13,019 nucleotides of DNA from Bacillota bacterium (GTDB lineage: Bacteria; Bacillota; UBA4882; UBA8346). Each line of letters begins with the position of its first letter. Position 1 is the first letter of the stretch. The notes beneath the pieces were generated by a model, which had not been told where the DNA came from, ran no database searches, and saw nothing but the letters and a program-made list of their open reading frames with translations. The stretch lies in NCBI GenBank assembly GCA_003501335.1, contig DNPQ01000571.1, positions 1 through 13,019 of the forward strand. The letters run 5' to 3'. Below are positions 6,801 through 13,019 of the stretch, piece by piece. The position numbers and the translations under genes were made by a program.

Positions 6801-6999
6801 CAATAAATGCCTTATCGGCTAGGTCTAAATCTGTGGATAAAGTAACCGGGTTACTGTTGAGCATGACAATTTGAAAACCTTCATTTTTTAAAGCCTTACA
6901 AGCTTGAGAAGCCGCATAATCAAGCTCTCCTGCCTGACCGATTCTCACCGGTCCTGAACCAATCATTAATATTTTATGAAAGCCTTTGCATGCAGGCAT
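3811..6999 (-). CDS. carB: carbamoyl-phosphate synthase large subunit-like protein (CarB), divergent, second ATP site degenerate
   Basis: The 1062-residue protein has full CarB length and order: first synthetic unit (about 1-400), oligomerisation part (about 400-550), second unit (about 553-930) and C-terminal MGS-like regulatory domain. In the family the first ATP-grasp activates bicarbonate and the second phosphorylates carbamate. Unit 1 keeps R129, R169, E208, H243, Q284, E298, N300 and R302, though its glycine loop reads EGAGVM rather than GGSGGG. Unit 2 has lost the loop matching VLGGRAM (here VRFTDHPLEI), the Arg of the EDR motif, the residues matching E. coli His754 and Glu761, and the metal-site Glu (TVNSK instead of EVNPR). 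ATG at 6999 has AAAGGGTGG 4 bases upstream. No carA is adjacent. It may be a non-standard paralogue; the reaction it performs is uncertain. Confidence 0.85.
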   Translation of the reverse strand: MPACKGFHKILMIGSGPVRIGQAGELDYAASQACKALKNEGFQIVMLNSNPVTLSTDLDLADKAFIEPLNLENLQKIIALEKPEALLPTFGGQIAINMAYSLAHAGILEQNQIRILGISETAIQNTEDRSKYREFMTEMGIKLPAGAVATSLSEGMAIGQRIGFPVVIRAAFAMEGAGVMIAYNQEELEEFLEMALSLSPISQVLVEEFLDGYHEFEFEVFRDVFDQCRIITSLENIDPVGVHTGNSAVVIPARGLLPEQYTYLADISKKIICKLAVTGSINIQFAVNPTNGAVYPIEINSRFTKSTALAAKATGLQIAAIAAKLAVGFGLDELGIDTKRSDEEAVVNYTAVKLPRFSFEKYPSADPVLATTVKAVGEVIAFGCDFKEAFQKALRSLRNDRYGLGADGRDLDESKLTIWELKDKICNPNEERWFFLRYALKRGIPVTDLVSLSKLSQWFIQEIQQLVAFEKRLTTYALYNLTPEVLLQAKKWGFSDVQLAYLLCTTDDEVRATRLSKEITCHFIPLKVKGAQGKSETYFFSTYDQGYPIEAKQGSKILLFGTGATRIGEGTEYDYSLIHAVKTVQEKGYASVIINCNPSSITTDPMNTDILYLEPLVKEDILNILDQEKPEAAILKFSGYASSIFTALLQKVGIKILGAAEEIDHQSSDQEYSKKNLLIPGLSFPESGTSGDRKEVLDLAGKIGYPVIVRFTDHPLEICFDAEDLKSYLERIQGLNQNNLLRMEKFIDDAIGLVVYCVYDGDDLVICGITEQIEEAGIHPADCACAIPPYSMGEAMITKIKSFTSSLVKTRSIRGCFAIQYAVKHDAVYLLTVNSKVDSMLPFISKATGVDWPAAAVKILLGDSIKAQGLKEPVFNHTAIKEAVFSFDRFPGVDTLLGPSMRSNGEVMGIDSNFGIAFIKSQLAAGERIPESGSIFVSIRDEDKRAFISLARQLIDLGFTIMAPEETADLFERNNLRCQAVNRVGQGRPNIMDKIKNGEVHWIISIQSGRKTSPAESQIRSTAVRRGIPITTTLSGTQVAVLGLQQYLKNQMAVKPFFEYNN

Positions 7000-7010
7000 A
7001 AAACCACCCT

Positions 7011-7029
7011 TTCATTGACCAACAATGAA
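7011..7029 (-). promoter_or_regulatory. hairpin or operator abutting the carB ribosome site
   Basis: TTCATTG and CAATGAA are perfect 7-bp arms around 5 bases. On the carB mRNA the stem ends exactly where the AAAGGGTGG ribosome site begins. It could affect ribosome access or be a DNA-binding dyad. I saw no PyrR-type antiterminator and no ARG-box-like pair in this 93-base spacer, nor a clear promoter or terminator. Confidence 0.35.
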
Positions 7030-7092
7030 TCTCTTATCTTAATTTATTCTCACATTTCCATAAAATATCCTTTCTACCCTTTTCTAAACCCT

Positions 7093-8688
7093 TTATGAAC
7101 TATGCTCCCTAAATTCACTAGGAGCTACTCCCACGACCTTTTTAAAACAGTTACTAAAATAATAAGAATCATTATAGCCGACCGCAGCAGCAATTTCATA
7201 AATTTTCAGGTCGGTGTGTTTTAATAATTCCTGGGCTTTTCGAATCCGCCTTTCGGTTAAATAATCAATAAAATTTTTGCCGGTCCGTTCCGAAAAAAGT
7301 AAACTTAAATATCCGGGGCTGATTTTATATTGATCGGCCATCCCCGATAAAGTAATGTCCGATGCATAATTGTCATCAATCAACCTCCGGATTTCATCCA
7401 CTAAGTTTTGGTTTAAGGATAGACGTTTTTGGCTGGCATAAACATTGATTTGTTCAAAAAGCTTTCCCAAAAAGGCTTCTAATTCATCCAAGCTTTCCGT
7501 ATTCCCCACGTCCACCAAGGGTGAAAAAGTTGATTCAAATAAATCAGTCGGGTTATATCCCAGTTCATTCAGAGTGGCATAGGTTAATAAAATTAAATTA
7601 CTGGCAATAATTCTCAATGATTCGGGATTCATATTGGAATTGCGCATCTCTTGAATAAATTCTTTCACATCTTCATGAATTTTTGAATAGGCCCCAACCC
7701 TCAGATCATCAAAAATACGATTTTGATGAAGATAATAAAAATATTTATGGTAATTGGGATTATCTAAGTTTACATCCTGAATGGCAAATACACGATTTGG
7801 GCCATGAATATAGCGATATTGAGAAGCCAACTTCGCTTCCCGGAAAGAGACTGAAAGATCCTGAAAACCGCTATATCTACCGCCGACACCAATAATGACC
7901 GACTGTTTCAACGCTAATTGCAATTGCGTTAAATATTCCTCTAATCGGACCGGGAGCTCTTGATCCGGCGAAAAAATAATAACCGTCATTTGATTGCGGA
8001 GCTGGCTTATAGTAAAATACTGATAATCCCCTCCATCTAATAATCTTTTGACTTGATTTATAAATTGCAGATTTAATAGATATTTCCCCTCCTCGTTTAC
8101 ATCGCGCAATAGTCCCTCTGGAATCTCCATCAGAGCGACTTGATAAGGTACATCGGCCAAACGCTCCAATCCAAGAAACTTTAATTCCCCTTCCATATCC
8201 GTACTTGCCAAATTATGATTCAATAAACTCATAAAAAATTTTTCACGCAAAGCTTCCATATTTTTATGGAGATTTTCCCGTAGTTCCTGCAGTTCTGATC
8301 TTTCCGCTTGCTCTTGTTCAAACTGTTCTTTTAGCCGAAGAACAACTTCCAATAACCGACGACTGGCAAAAGGTTTCAAAAGATAATCAGCTACATTAAG
8401 CTTAATGGATTCCTGAGCATATTCAAACTCAGCAAATCCCGATATCACGATAATTTTCATGGAGTAATTCCGTCTTTTGACCTCTTTAATCAATTCGATC
8501 CCATTCATTTTAGGCATTTGAATATCCGTCACCATAATGTCAACCGGGCTCTGCTCCAAAATCGCCAATGCCTCAATCCCGTTGGAAGCGCCTAAAACCG
8601 GCTTCAGCCCATATTCATTCCAGGAGACGTTACCCATTAATTTTTGCTTAATGGCTTCCTCATCTTCCACTATCAGCAAAGTTGTCAT
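7093..8688 (-). CDS. YesN-type response regulator, receiver plus AraC-type DNA-binding domain
   Basis: Counting from ATG 8688, the 531-residue protein starts with a receiver domain (1-120) with all key residues: acidic pair E8/D9, phospho-acceptor D55 in VTDIQMPKMNG, S83 and K105 in LLKPF. A coiled stretch at about 115-150 (EQFEQEQAERSELQELRENL) leads to a 250-residue middle region typical of YesN proteins. The last 100 residues are an AraC/XylS domain with two helix-turn-helix units (LSGMADQYKISPGYLSLLF and IYEIAAAVGYNDSYYFSNCF). It should bind DNA when phosphorylated by the kinase encoded just upstream. The frame extends to GTG 8721, adding 11 residues, but receiver domains normally start as at 8688; AGGGGG lies 11 bases before that ATG. 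The gene is 64 bases after the kinase. Confidence 0.93.
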   Translation of the reverse strand: MTTLLIVEDEEAIKQKLMGNVSWNEYGLKPVLGASNGIEALAILEQSPVDIMVTDIQMPKMNGIELIKEVKRRNYSMKIIVISGFAEFEYAQESIKLNVADYLLKPFASRRLLEVVLRLKEQFEQEQAERSELQELRENLHKNMEALREKFFMSLLNHNLASTDMEGELKFLGLERLADVPYQVALMEIPEGLLRDVNEEGKYLLNLQFINQVKRLLDGGDYQYFTISQLRNQMTVIIFSPDQELPVRLEEYLTQLQLALKQSVIIGVGGRYSGFQDLSVSFREAKLASQYRYIHGPNRVFAIQDVNLDNPNYHKYFYYLHQNRIFDDLRVGAYSKIHEDVKEFIQEMRNSNMNPESLRIIASNLILLTYATLNELGYNPTDLFESTFSPLVDVGNTESLDELEAFLGKLFEQINVYASQKRLSLNQNLVDEIRRLIDDNYASDITLSGMADQYKISPGYLSLLFSERTGKNFIDYLTERRIRKAQELLKHTDLKIYEIAAAVGYNDSYYFSNCFKKVVGVAPSEFREHSS

Positions 8689-8752
8689 CCCTGCCAAAAC
8701 CCCCTGTTTTAAAACGTTCACCCATCATTTCAAGTTTTGGCGCTTTTTTCAG

Positions 8753-10552
8753 CTAATCCTGCTTTTGTATTAATGGTAAGTGAACCAGCATTCTAGTTCC
8801 AACCCCCAATTGGCTCTCGATAACCAAACCGAATTCTTTTCCGAATGCGAGGACTATCCGTTCATTGACATTCCGTAGACCAAAGAATTTGGATTCCGCT
8901 TGCGGAGTCGAATTTCCTTCCAGGCATTGCCGGATTTCTCCAAGTAATTCCTCAGGTATTCCTTTTCCATTGTCGATCACTTCGAAGTAGACTTGATCAC
9001 CCGCATTGTAGCCACGAATTGTAATTAAACCCCCTGGCTGCTCAAGCTCTCGGACTCCATGATATATGGCATTTTCTACTAACGGTTGCAAAATTAATTT
9101 CAGTGTCTTATAAGTCAAAATATCTTCCTGAACATCAATCTGATAATCATATTTGTCGCCGTGCCGGAAACGTTGAATATATAGATAATTGCGGACATGT
9201 TCCGTCTCTTCCCGAATCGAAATATATTCATGGCCATGACTAAGGCTGGTCCGGAAAAACACCCCCAGTGCTTCGACCATGGTCACAACTTCCTCATTTC
9301 TTTGGGTTTCCAGCAGCCCAATAATTAAATCCAACGTATTATAAATAAAGTGCGGCTTGATTTGTTCTTGTAGGGCTATCATTTCTGTCTGGCGCAATTT
9401 TTTTTGTTCTTGAACATTCTGTTCCATTAGTTGACGGATTCTGGCCAGCATTTGGTTAAAGGATTCTCCCAATTGTCCGATCTCATCATGGGTATATACA
9501 TGGACATTCGTATTAAGATCCTCCGAGGCTTTTTGCATTGAATGTTGGAGCTCTGTAATGGGTTTGGTGAGCAACCCTGCCAAAAATATGGCGGCCAATG
9601 TCAACATAATAATCGTAACAACAATCAGACCCAAAGATAACCCCGTTATCCTTTGCATTTCCGAGGTTAGTTCAGCCTTATTGGAGACACCAATAATCTT
9701 CCAGTTAGCCGCAGTAAAAGTTTTAACTGTAATGACCTGATCTTCCGGTCCAAGCTTGGTTGTAAAGAAACCGGATTTCCAACGGTTGGCTGTCGGGTCT
9801 CCCAACAAAAAGCCTAAGGTTTTACCGATGAGTTCCGATTTTGGATGATAAATAATTTGGCCATCATCATCCACGAGCATTACATAACCGGTTTTGCCAA
9901 GCGTAATATTGCGGCAAATTTGGTTCAATAACTCTACATCAACATCAATACTCATAATACCCAAAAAATTATCATAATCCCCCCGGATAGCGCGTCCGAC
10001 CGAAAAGACTTTGCCCCCTAGCCAATCGGAATGGGGACCCCAAATCACCATTTGGTCTTCTTTCATGGTGCGATTGGCTAAAGTTTGAAACAGTTCGTTC
10101 TGAGAAACATCAGTATGAAATACTCCGTAACAACTGACGGTCACTCCATTCAAAGTGGTTATGGAAACATCCCGTAAATCCGTTTTTAATGCCTTAATAT
10201 TATTGAGATTCTCCCAAAGCCGAAAGGTAAATTTGCGATTGCCTTCAATGTCTCCGGCCAAACTCAATTTAATAAATTGAAGGTTATAATAATCATTTCG
10301 CAACTCTAAAGCTCGATCCAAATCACTGATGTAAATTTCCAGATTTCGTTCGACCCGATCAATGACTTCATAAGAATAAGATTGGACATTGCCTTGTAAA
10401 ATATCGAGATAAGTGTGATAGGAAAAGAAAGCCAGGATAATCATGGGGATAATGCTTAGAACTATAAACGACAGGATGAACTTGGAACGGATAGATCCAA
10501 GCCTGGATGCTTTAATTTTGGAGTGTAATGGAAGCAGATTGAAATGAATCAT
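8753..10552 (-). CDS. YesM-type membrane sensor histidine kinase with extracellular double-Cache region
   Basis: The 599-residue protein has a first membrane helix at about 24-45, a large extracellular part (46-303) with features of a double Cache domain (GKTGYVMLVDDDGQIIYHP near 219-237), a second helix at 305-328, and a HAMP domain (329-380). The kinase core has H401 in QEQIKPHFIYNTLDLI, followed by an ATPase domain with N box LQPLVENAIYHGV, G1 box DNGKGIP and G2 box FFGLRNVNERI. This is the His_kinase (PF06580) class that pairs with YesN regulators. The frame opens at TTG 10564, but ATG 10552 is chosen: it overlaps the stop of the binding-protein gene as ATGA and has GGGAG 5 bases upstream. 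Such overlap suggests coupled translation with the binding protein. Confidence 0.94.
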   Translation of the reverse strand: MIHFNLLPLHSKIKASRLGSIRSKFILSFIVLSIIPMIILAFFSYHTYLDILQGNVQSYSYEVIDRVERNLEIYISDLDRALELRNDYYNLQFIKLSLAGDIEGNRKFTFRLWENLNNIKALKTDLRDVSITTLNGVTVSCYGVFHTDVSQNELFQTLANRTMKEDQMVIWGPHSDWLGGKVFSVGRAIRGDYDNFLGIMSIDVDVELLNQICRNITLGKTGYVMLVDDDGQIIYHPKSELIGKTLGFLLGDPTANRWKSGFFTTKLGPEDQVITVKTFTAANWKIIGVSNKAELTSEMQRITGLSLGLIVVTIIMLTLAAIFLAGLLTKPITELQHSMQKASEDLNTNVHVYTHDEIGQLGESFNQMLARIRQLMEQNVQEQKKLRQTEMIALQEQIKPHFIYNTLDLIIGLLETQRNEEVVTMVEALGVFFRTSLSHGHEYISIREETEHVRNYLYIQRFRHGDKYDYQIDVQEDILTYKTLKLILQPLVENAIYHGVRELEQPGGLITIRGYNAGDQVYFEVIDNGKGIPEELLGEIRQCLEGNSTPQAESKFFGLRNVNERIVLAFGKEFGLVIESQLGVGTRMLVHLPLIQKQD

Positions 10553-11571
10553 TTCATCTCCCAAGGCTTTTTCTGTTTTAAAAGCTGCCCGAAATTGCTA
10601 TGATCGGCAATTTCCAAACCCGTATCAATATACTGGTTTGGAACCGGTAACCCTTTAATGGCGCAAACTAAATAATTCACCGTATACTCGCCCATTTTCC
10701 GAAAATCTTGACCCACCAATACCTGGGCAAAGCCTTCTTGAGCAGCCTGAATAACTGGATAAAATGTATCCATAGAAACTGCCAGGCCTCCATTATCGCA
10801 CCATTTCTTATATAATGGCATCGATTCCGTTGGCCCAAAAAATGCCCATCCCCCTGAAAAATAAAACGCCCTGGTTTCAGGATGTCCTTTAATATAGGAC
10901 TCAACCACCTTAGCCCCTGTCGCAGTATCATCATCGCAAGCTAATGTCGCGGTATATTTAAGTTTAATTTTTCCGGCAGCCGCTTCTTTAAAGCCTCTAA
11001 TTCTTTCATTCAGATTATGAGCCGTAATCCCTCCAGTAAGAATTGCCGTTGGCAGCACTTGATTTTCAAGCCCTTTTTGAGCAACAATCCTTACCATAGC
11101 CTCCCCGCAAGCATAGCCGGCTTTGTAGTTATCGGTTCCACAATAAAAAATTCTTTTACTATCTGGGCAATCCGCATCAATTGTTGCTACCTTAATATTA
11201 GCAGCCACCGCCCTCGCAATCACTTTCCGCATTTTTTCCGGATCACTGCAACTAATAGCAATGCCGTCAACTTTCCGCCAGATAAGTCCTTCAACCACTT
11301 TAACTTGGGCATCTGGGTCTACCTTAAAAGGCGCCACCCATTCTAACTGGACATTTTGTTTTCTGGCAGCAAGTTCAGCCGTTTCTTTGGCATCGACAAA
11401 AACCGGATTATCCAATGATTTGGGTACTATGGCAATAACGAGCGGCCGTTTACGGGAAAGTGGGCTGACCTTTACGCCACCCGAAATCGCTTGCAAGTTT
11501 GGAAGGTTTATCAAATAAACAGCACAGAAAAAAAAGCAGAGGATTATAAGATTCAAAGTCCGCCGGACCAT
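10549..11571 (-). CDS. periplasmic sugar-binding-type protein (Peripl_BP_4 family), membrane-anchored or secreted, probable co-sensor
   Basis: The 340-residue protein has an N-terminal hydrophobic segment (6-24) without a clear lipobox, then a type I periplasmic binding fold starting at PLVIAIVPKSLDNPVF. Landmarks of the ribose/xylose-binding group are present: GLIWRKVDGIAISCSDPEKM, AANIKVATIDADCPDSKR, TDNYKAGYACGEAM, ILTGGITAHNLNERIRGFKEA and VLVGQDFRKMGEYTVNYL. A cleavage site after LQA (residue 28) is possible, but the helix may stay as an anchor. ATG 11571 has AGAGGTGA upstream at good spacing. No ABC permease or ATPase is nearby, while a sensor kinase overlaps it. A role in presenting a sugar to the kinase, as XylFII does for LytS, is therefore more likely than transport. 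The ligand cannot be read from the sequence. Confidence 0.9.
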   Translation of the reverse strand: MVRRTLNLIILCFFFCAVYLINLPNLQAISGGVKVSPLSRKRPLVIAIVPKSLDNPVFVDAKETAELAARKQNVQLEWVAPFKVDPDAQVKVVEGLIWRKVDGIAISCSDPEKMRKVIARAVAANIKVATIDADCPDSKRIFYCGTDNYKAGYACGEAMVRIVAQKGLENQVLPTAILTGGITAHNLNERIRGFKEAAAGKIKLKYTATLACDDDTATGAKVVESYIKGHPETRAFYFSGGWAFFGPTESMPLYKKWCDNGGLAVSMDTFYPVIQAAQEGFAQVLVGQDFRKMGEYTVNYLVCAIKGLPVPNQYIDTGLEIADHSNFGQLLKQKKPWEMK

Positions 11572-11623
11572 CCAACAATCACCTCTACCTAGCTTGTATC
11601 TCTAAAATACCAACTTCATAAGA

Positions 11624-12736
11624 TTAATTTCGCTTATCAGCGCCTACCAGTGAAGCTACATAAAACGATATAACCACTGCCACAATTCCAAACACAATTC
11701 CAAGTAAAAGGGTTGTGAACCCTACCATTCTTAATTCTTCATATAAAAACGAAGTGGGGGCTACACTGATTAGGTGCCAACCACTTTTACCGCCGATCCC
11801 GATTTTACTGCCGATGGATTTATAAGTGACCAGCATTGACTGATTGTTGACTTTGGTAATATAACTACCTTGATTGATTTCATTGCCATAATCCCTATCT
11901 CCAGTATACTTCAAAATCGGTTTTAGGGGTTCAATATTTTGCATCAAAATCGCAATATTTTTGCCAATATCCATTTTAAATGGTGAAGAAATAATTTCAC
12001 CGTCATTATTGATGATAAAAGAATACTGCTCCATATTGCCAAGAGATATGTTCAATTTATTATAAAGAGTCAGATTGGCTAACTGGTCGATTTTATCCTC
12101 ATCGACTACAATCGCCAATATGCCTAAAGGGTCTCCAGTCGCAGCATCCTTAATATGCCTACCTAATATTAAAAAATGGTTCCGGTTTAGCTTGATAGTA
12201 TTGGACCAGACAATGCCGCCACCCGCTACCATGATATTTTGATAAGAACTGGTTTCCGTAAAATGCTTGGTTAAAGAACTGAAATCATCGTAATAATCCT
12301 TGGTAATAATGATTGACTTGCTATTATCAGTATCACAAATAAACATGAAAGCAAATATGTCTTGATTGCTGATCATATATTCATTAAAATAATCTTCGAT
12401 ATTTTTCTTCCGAAAAGCGCTGGAACCATCCCTTGATTTAATATAATTTGCCAGGGCCTCATTAAAATCGTTATTAATAAACAAACGAACCGAGATATTC
12501 TCAAATTCCGCCAATTTTAACTGAATATTGGCCACAGTTTGGGTAAGCATGTCGATGGAATATTGGGCTGTTTTTCGGGTAACATCAGCCTTCGCACAAA
12601 AATATGAAAAAGAGCCAATAATACAAATCGGCACTAAGGAAACCAAGAGAAAAAAGAAAATAATTTTATTTTGGATTGAAAAATAAATCCGGCGCTTCTT
12701 CCATTGAACTTCTGTCGGTTGTATATTTAAAATCAT
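11624..12736 (-). CDS. stand-alone double-Cache membrane sensor protein without a signalling domain
   Basis: The 370-residue protein looks like the sensor half of a YesM kinase: a basic N-terminus, helix 1 at 24-45 (FFFLLVSLVPICIIGSFSYF), a 290-residue extracellular part with Cache features (LGILAIVVDEDKI near 205-216; YSFIINNDGEIISSP at 238-252; a late GWHLISVAPTSFLYEEL), and helix 2 at 338-362. It then stops after only eight residues (LVGADKRN). HAMP, kinase and chemotaxis domains are absent, and no continuing frame is seen in the 52 bases before the next gene. ATG 12736 is chosen, with GAGGGA 8 bases upstream; the longer frame from TTG 12826 lacks support. It may be a degraded kinase or a dedicated co-receptor. 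Intact length and a good ribosome site favour a working protein. Confidence 0.85.
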   Translation of the reverse strand: MILNIQPTEVQWKKRRIYFSIQNKIIFFFLLVSLVPICIIGSFSYFCAKADVTRKTAQYSIDMLTQTVANIQLKLAEFENISVRLFINNDFNEALANYIKSRDGSSAFRKKNIEDYFNEYMISNQDIFAFMFICDTDNSKSIIITKDYYDDFSSLTKHFTETSSYQNIMVAGGGIVWSNTIKLNRNHFLILGRHIKDAATGDPLGILAIVVDEDKIDQLANLTLYNKLNISLGNMEQYSFIINNDGEIISSPFKMDIGKNIAILMQNIEPLKPILKYTGDRDYGNEINQGSYITKVNNQSMLVTYKSIGSKIGIGGKSGWHLISVAPTSFLYEELRMVGFTTLLLGIVFGIVAVVISFYVASLVGADKRN

Positions 12737-12822
12737 TGCATTTCCCTCTATCTTAGAAAATAATGCGGCTGGATCTTGTTTGCCCGGCATTTTGCATATC
12801 GATAAATCCACTCGATTACCGA

Positions 12823-13019
12823 TCAATTGTTAATTTTAAATTTCGCAATATCCTTAACCAATTGTTCAGCCATATGCCGCAATCCCCCGGCTAATATCTT
12901 CACTTGTTCAGCTCCAGCAGTTTGCTCCAAGCTTGAAGCCGCAACTTCTTCAGCCGATGCGGCAGTCTCTTCCGATATAGCACTGATGCTGGAAATCGCC
13001 TGCATCGTTTGTTCTTTCA
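12823..13019 (-). CDS. methyl-accepting chemotaxis protein, C-terminal fragment (5' end outside the window)
   Basis: The visible 64 residues run from the window edge to a TGA stop. They show the repeating Ala/Ser/Glu pattern of the methylation helix of a chemoreceptor (AISSISAISEETAASAEEVAASS) with candidate methylation-site Glu/Gln residues. A typical receptor end follows (AGGLRHMAEQLVKDIAKFKINN). The frame stays open through the ATG at 13005 to the edge, so that ATG is internal and not the start. Chemoreceptors signal through CheW and CheA to the flagellar motor, so the cell is probably motile. The stop lies 86 bases before the start of the stand-alone Cache protein, suggesting one transcription unit. 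Confidence 0.9.
   Translation of the reverse strand, partial: KEQTMQAISSISAISEETAASAEEVAASSLEQTAGAEQVKILAGGLRHMAEQLVKDIAKFKINN

Noticed and set aside
7000..7092. Pyrimidine (PyrR) attenuator or arginine operator before carB
   Set aside because: No terminator/antiterminator pair and no tandem ARG-box-like sites are visible; only a short dyad is present.
11017..11518. Two plus-strand frames of 109 and 85 codons
   Set aside because: Both are shadows of the binding-protein gene, which matches a known family over its whole length.
12737..12826. N-terminal extension of the Cache protein from TTG 12826
   Set aside because: The TTG overlaps the chemoreceptor stop without a suitable ribosome site, while ATG 12736 has GAGGGA at good spacing and precedes the first membrane helix normally.

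Overview
The window reads as chromosomal DNA of a low-to-moderate GC, endospore-forming, motile Firmicute. Evidence: a Spo0E-like sporulation phosphatase, strong AGGAGG-type ribosome binding sites, sigma-A style promoters with extended -10 elements, hairpin-plus-U-tract terminators, a UPF0756 membrane protein, and a YesM/YesN-type two-component pair. I cannot name the genus. A Clostridia/Limnochordia-like or Paenibacillus-like lineage is possible, but this is inference.

Left part (1-3210): the 5' part of tRNA-Arg(CCU) is cut by the window edge, with its own promoter. Next come a lone phage-derived small gene (Phage ABA sandwich fold), a small two-helix membrane protein with its terminator, and a UPF0756 membrane protein, all on the minus strand. 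Two small plus-strand genes follow, each with its own promoter and terminator: a Spo0E-like phosphatase and an unrecognised cysteine-containing protein with a Pro-Arg tail. The spacers hold palindromes and scraps of possibly decayed small reading frames.

Middle (3172-3790): a complete minus-strand tRNA operon, made of a near-consensus extended -10 promoter, tRNA-Ser(UGA), tRNA-Ser(GCU), tRNA-Arg(ACG) and an intrinsic terminator. A 16-base copy of the 5' part of tRNA-Ser(UGA) lies in its leader.

3811-6999: a full-length but unusual carbamoyl-phosphate synthase large subunit (CarB-like) with no carA beside it. Its second ATP-grasp unit has lost most of the known ATP and metal contacts, including the Glu of the E-x-N-x-R metal motif, while the first unit keeps most of its contacts.

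Right part (7093-13019): five closely spaced minus-strand genes. In transcription order they are the C-terminus of a methyl-accepting chemotaxis protein; a stand-alone double-Cache membrane sensor with no signalling domain; a membrane-anchored sugar-binding-type periplasmic protein; a YesM-type histidine kinase with its own Cache-type sensor region; and a YesN-type response regulator. The binding protein and kinase overlap by ATGA, suggesting coupled translation. The layout resembles the known XylFII-LytS-YesN three-component xylose sensor, extended by an extra Cache protein and a chemoreceptor. It is the best candidate in the window for an undescribed system: one extracellular sensing apparatus that may feed both transcription and chemotaxis. 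No transporter permease or ATPase gene is visible.
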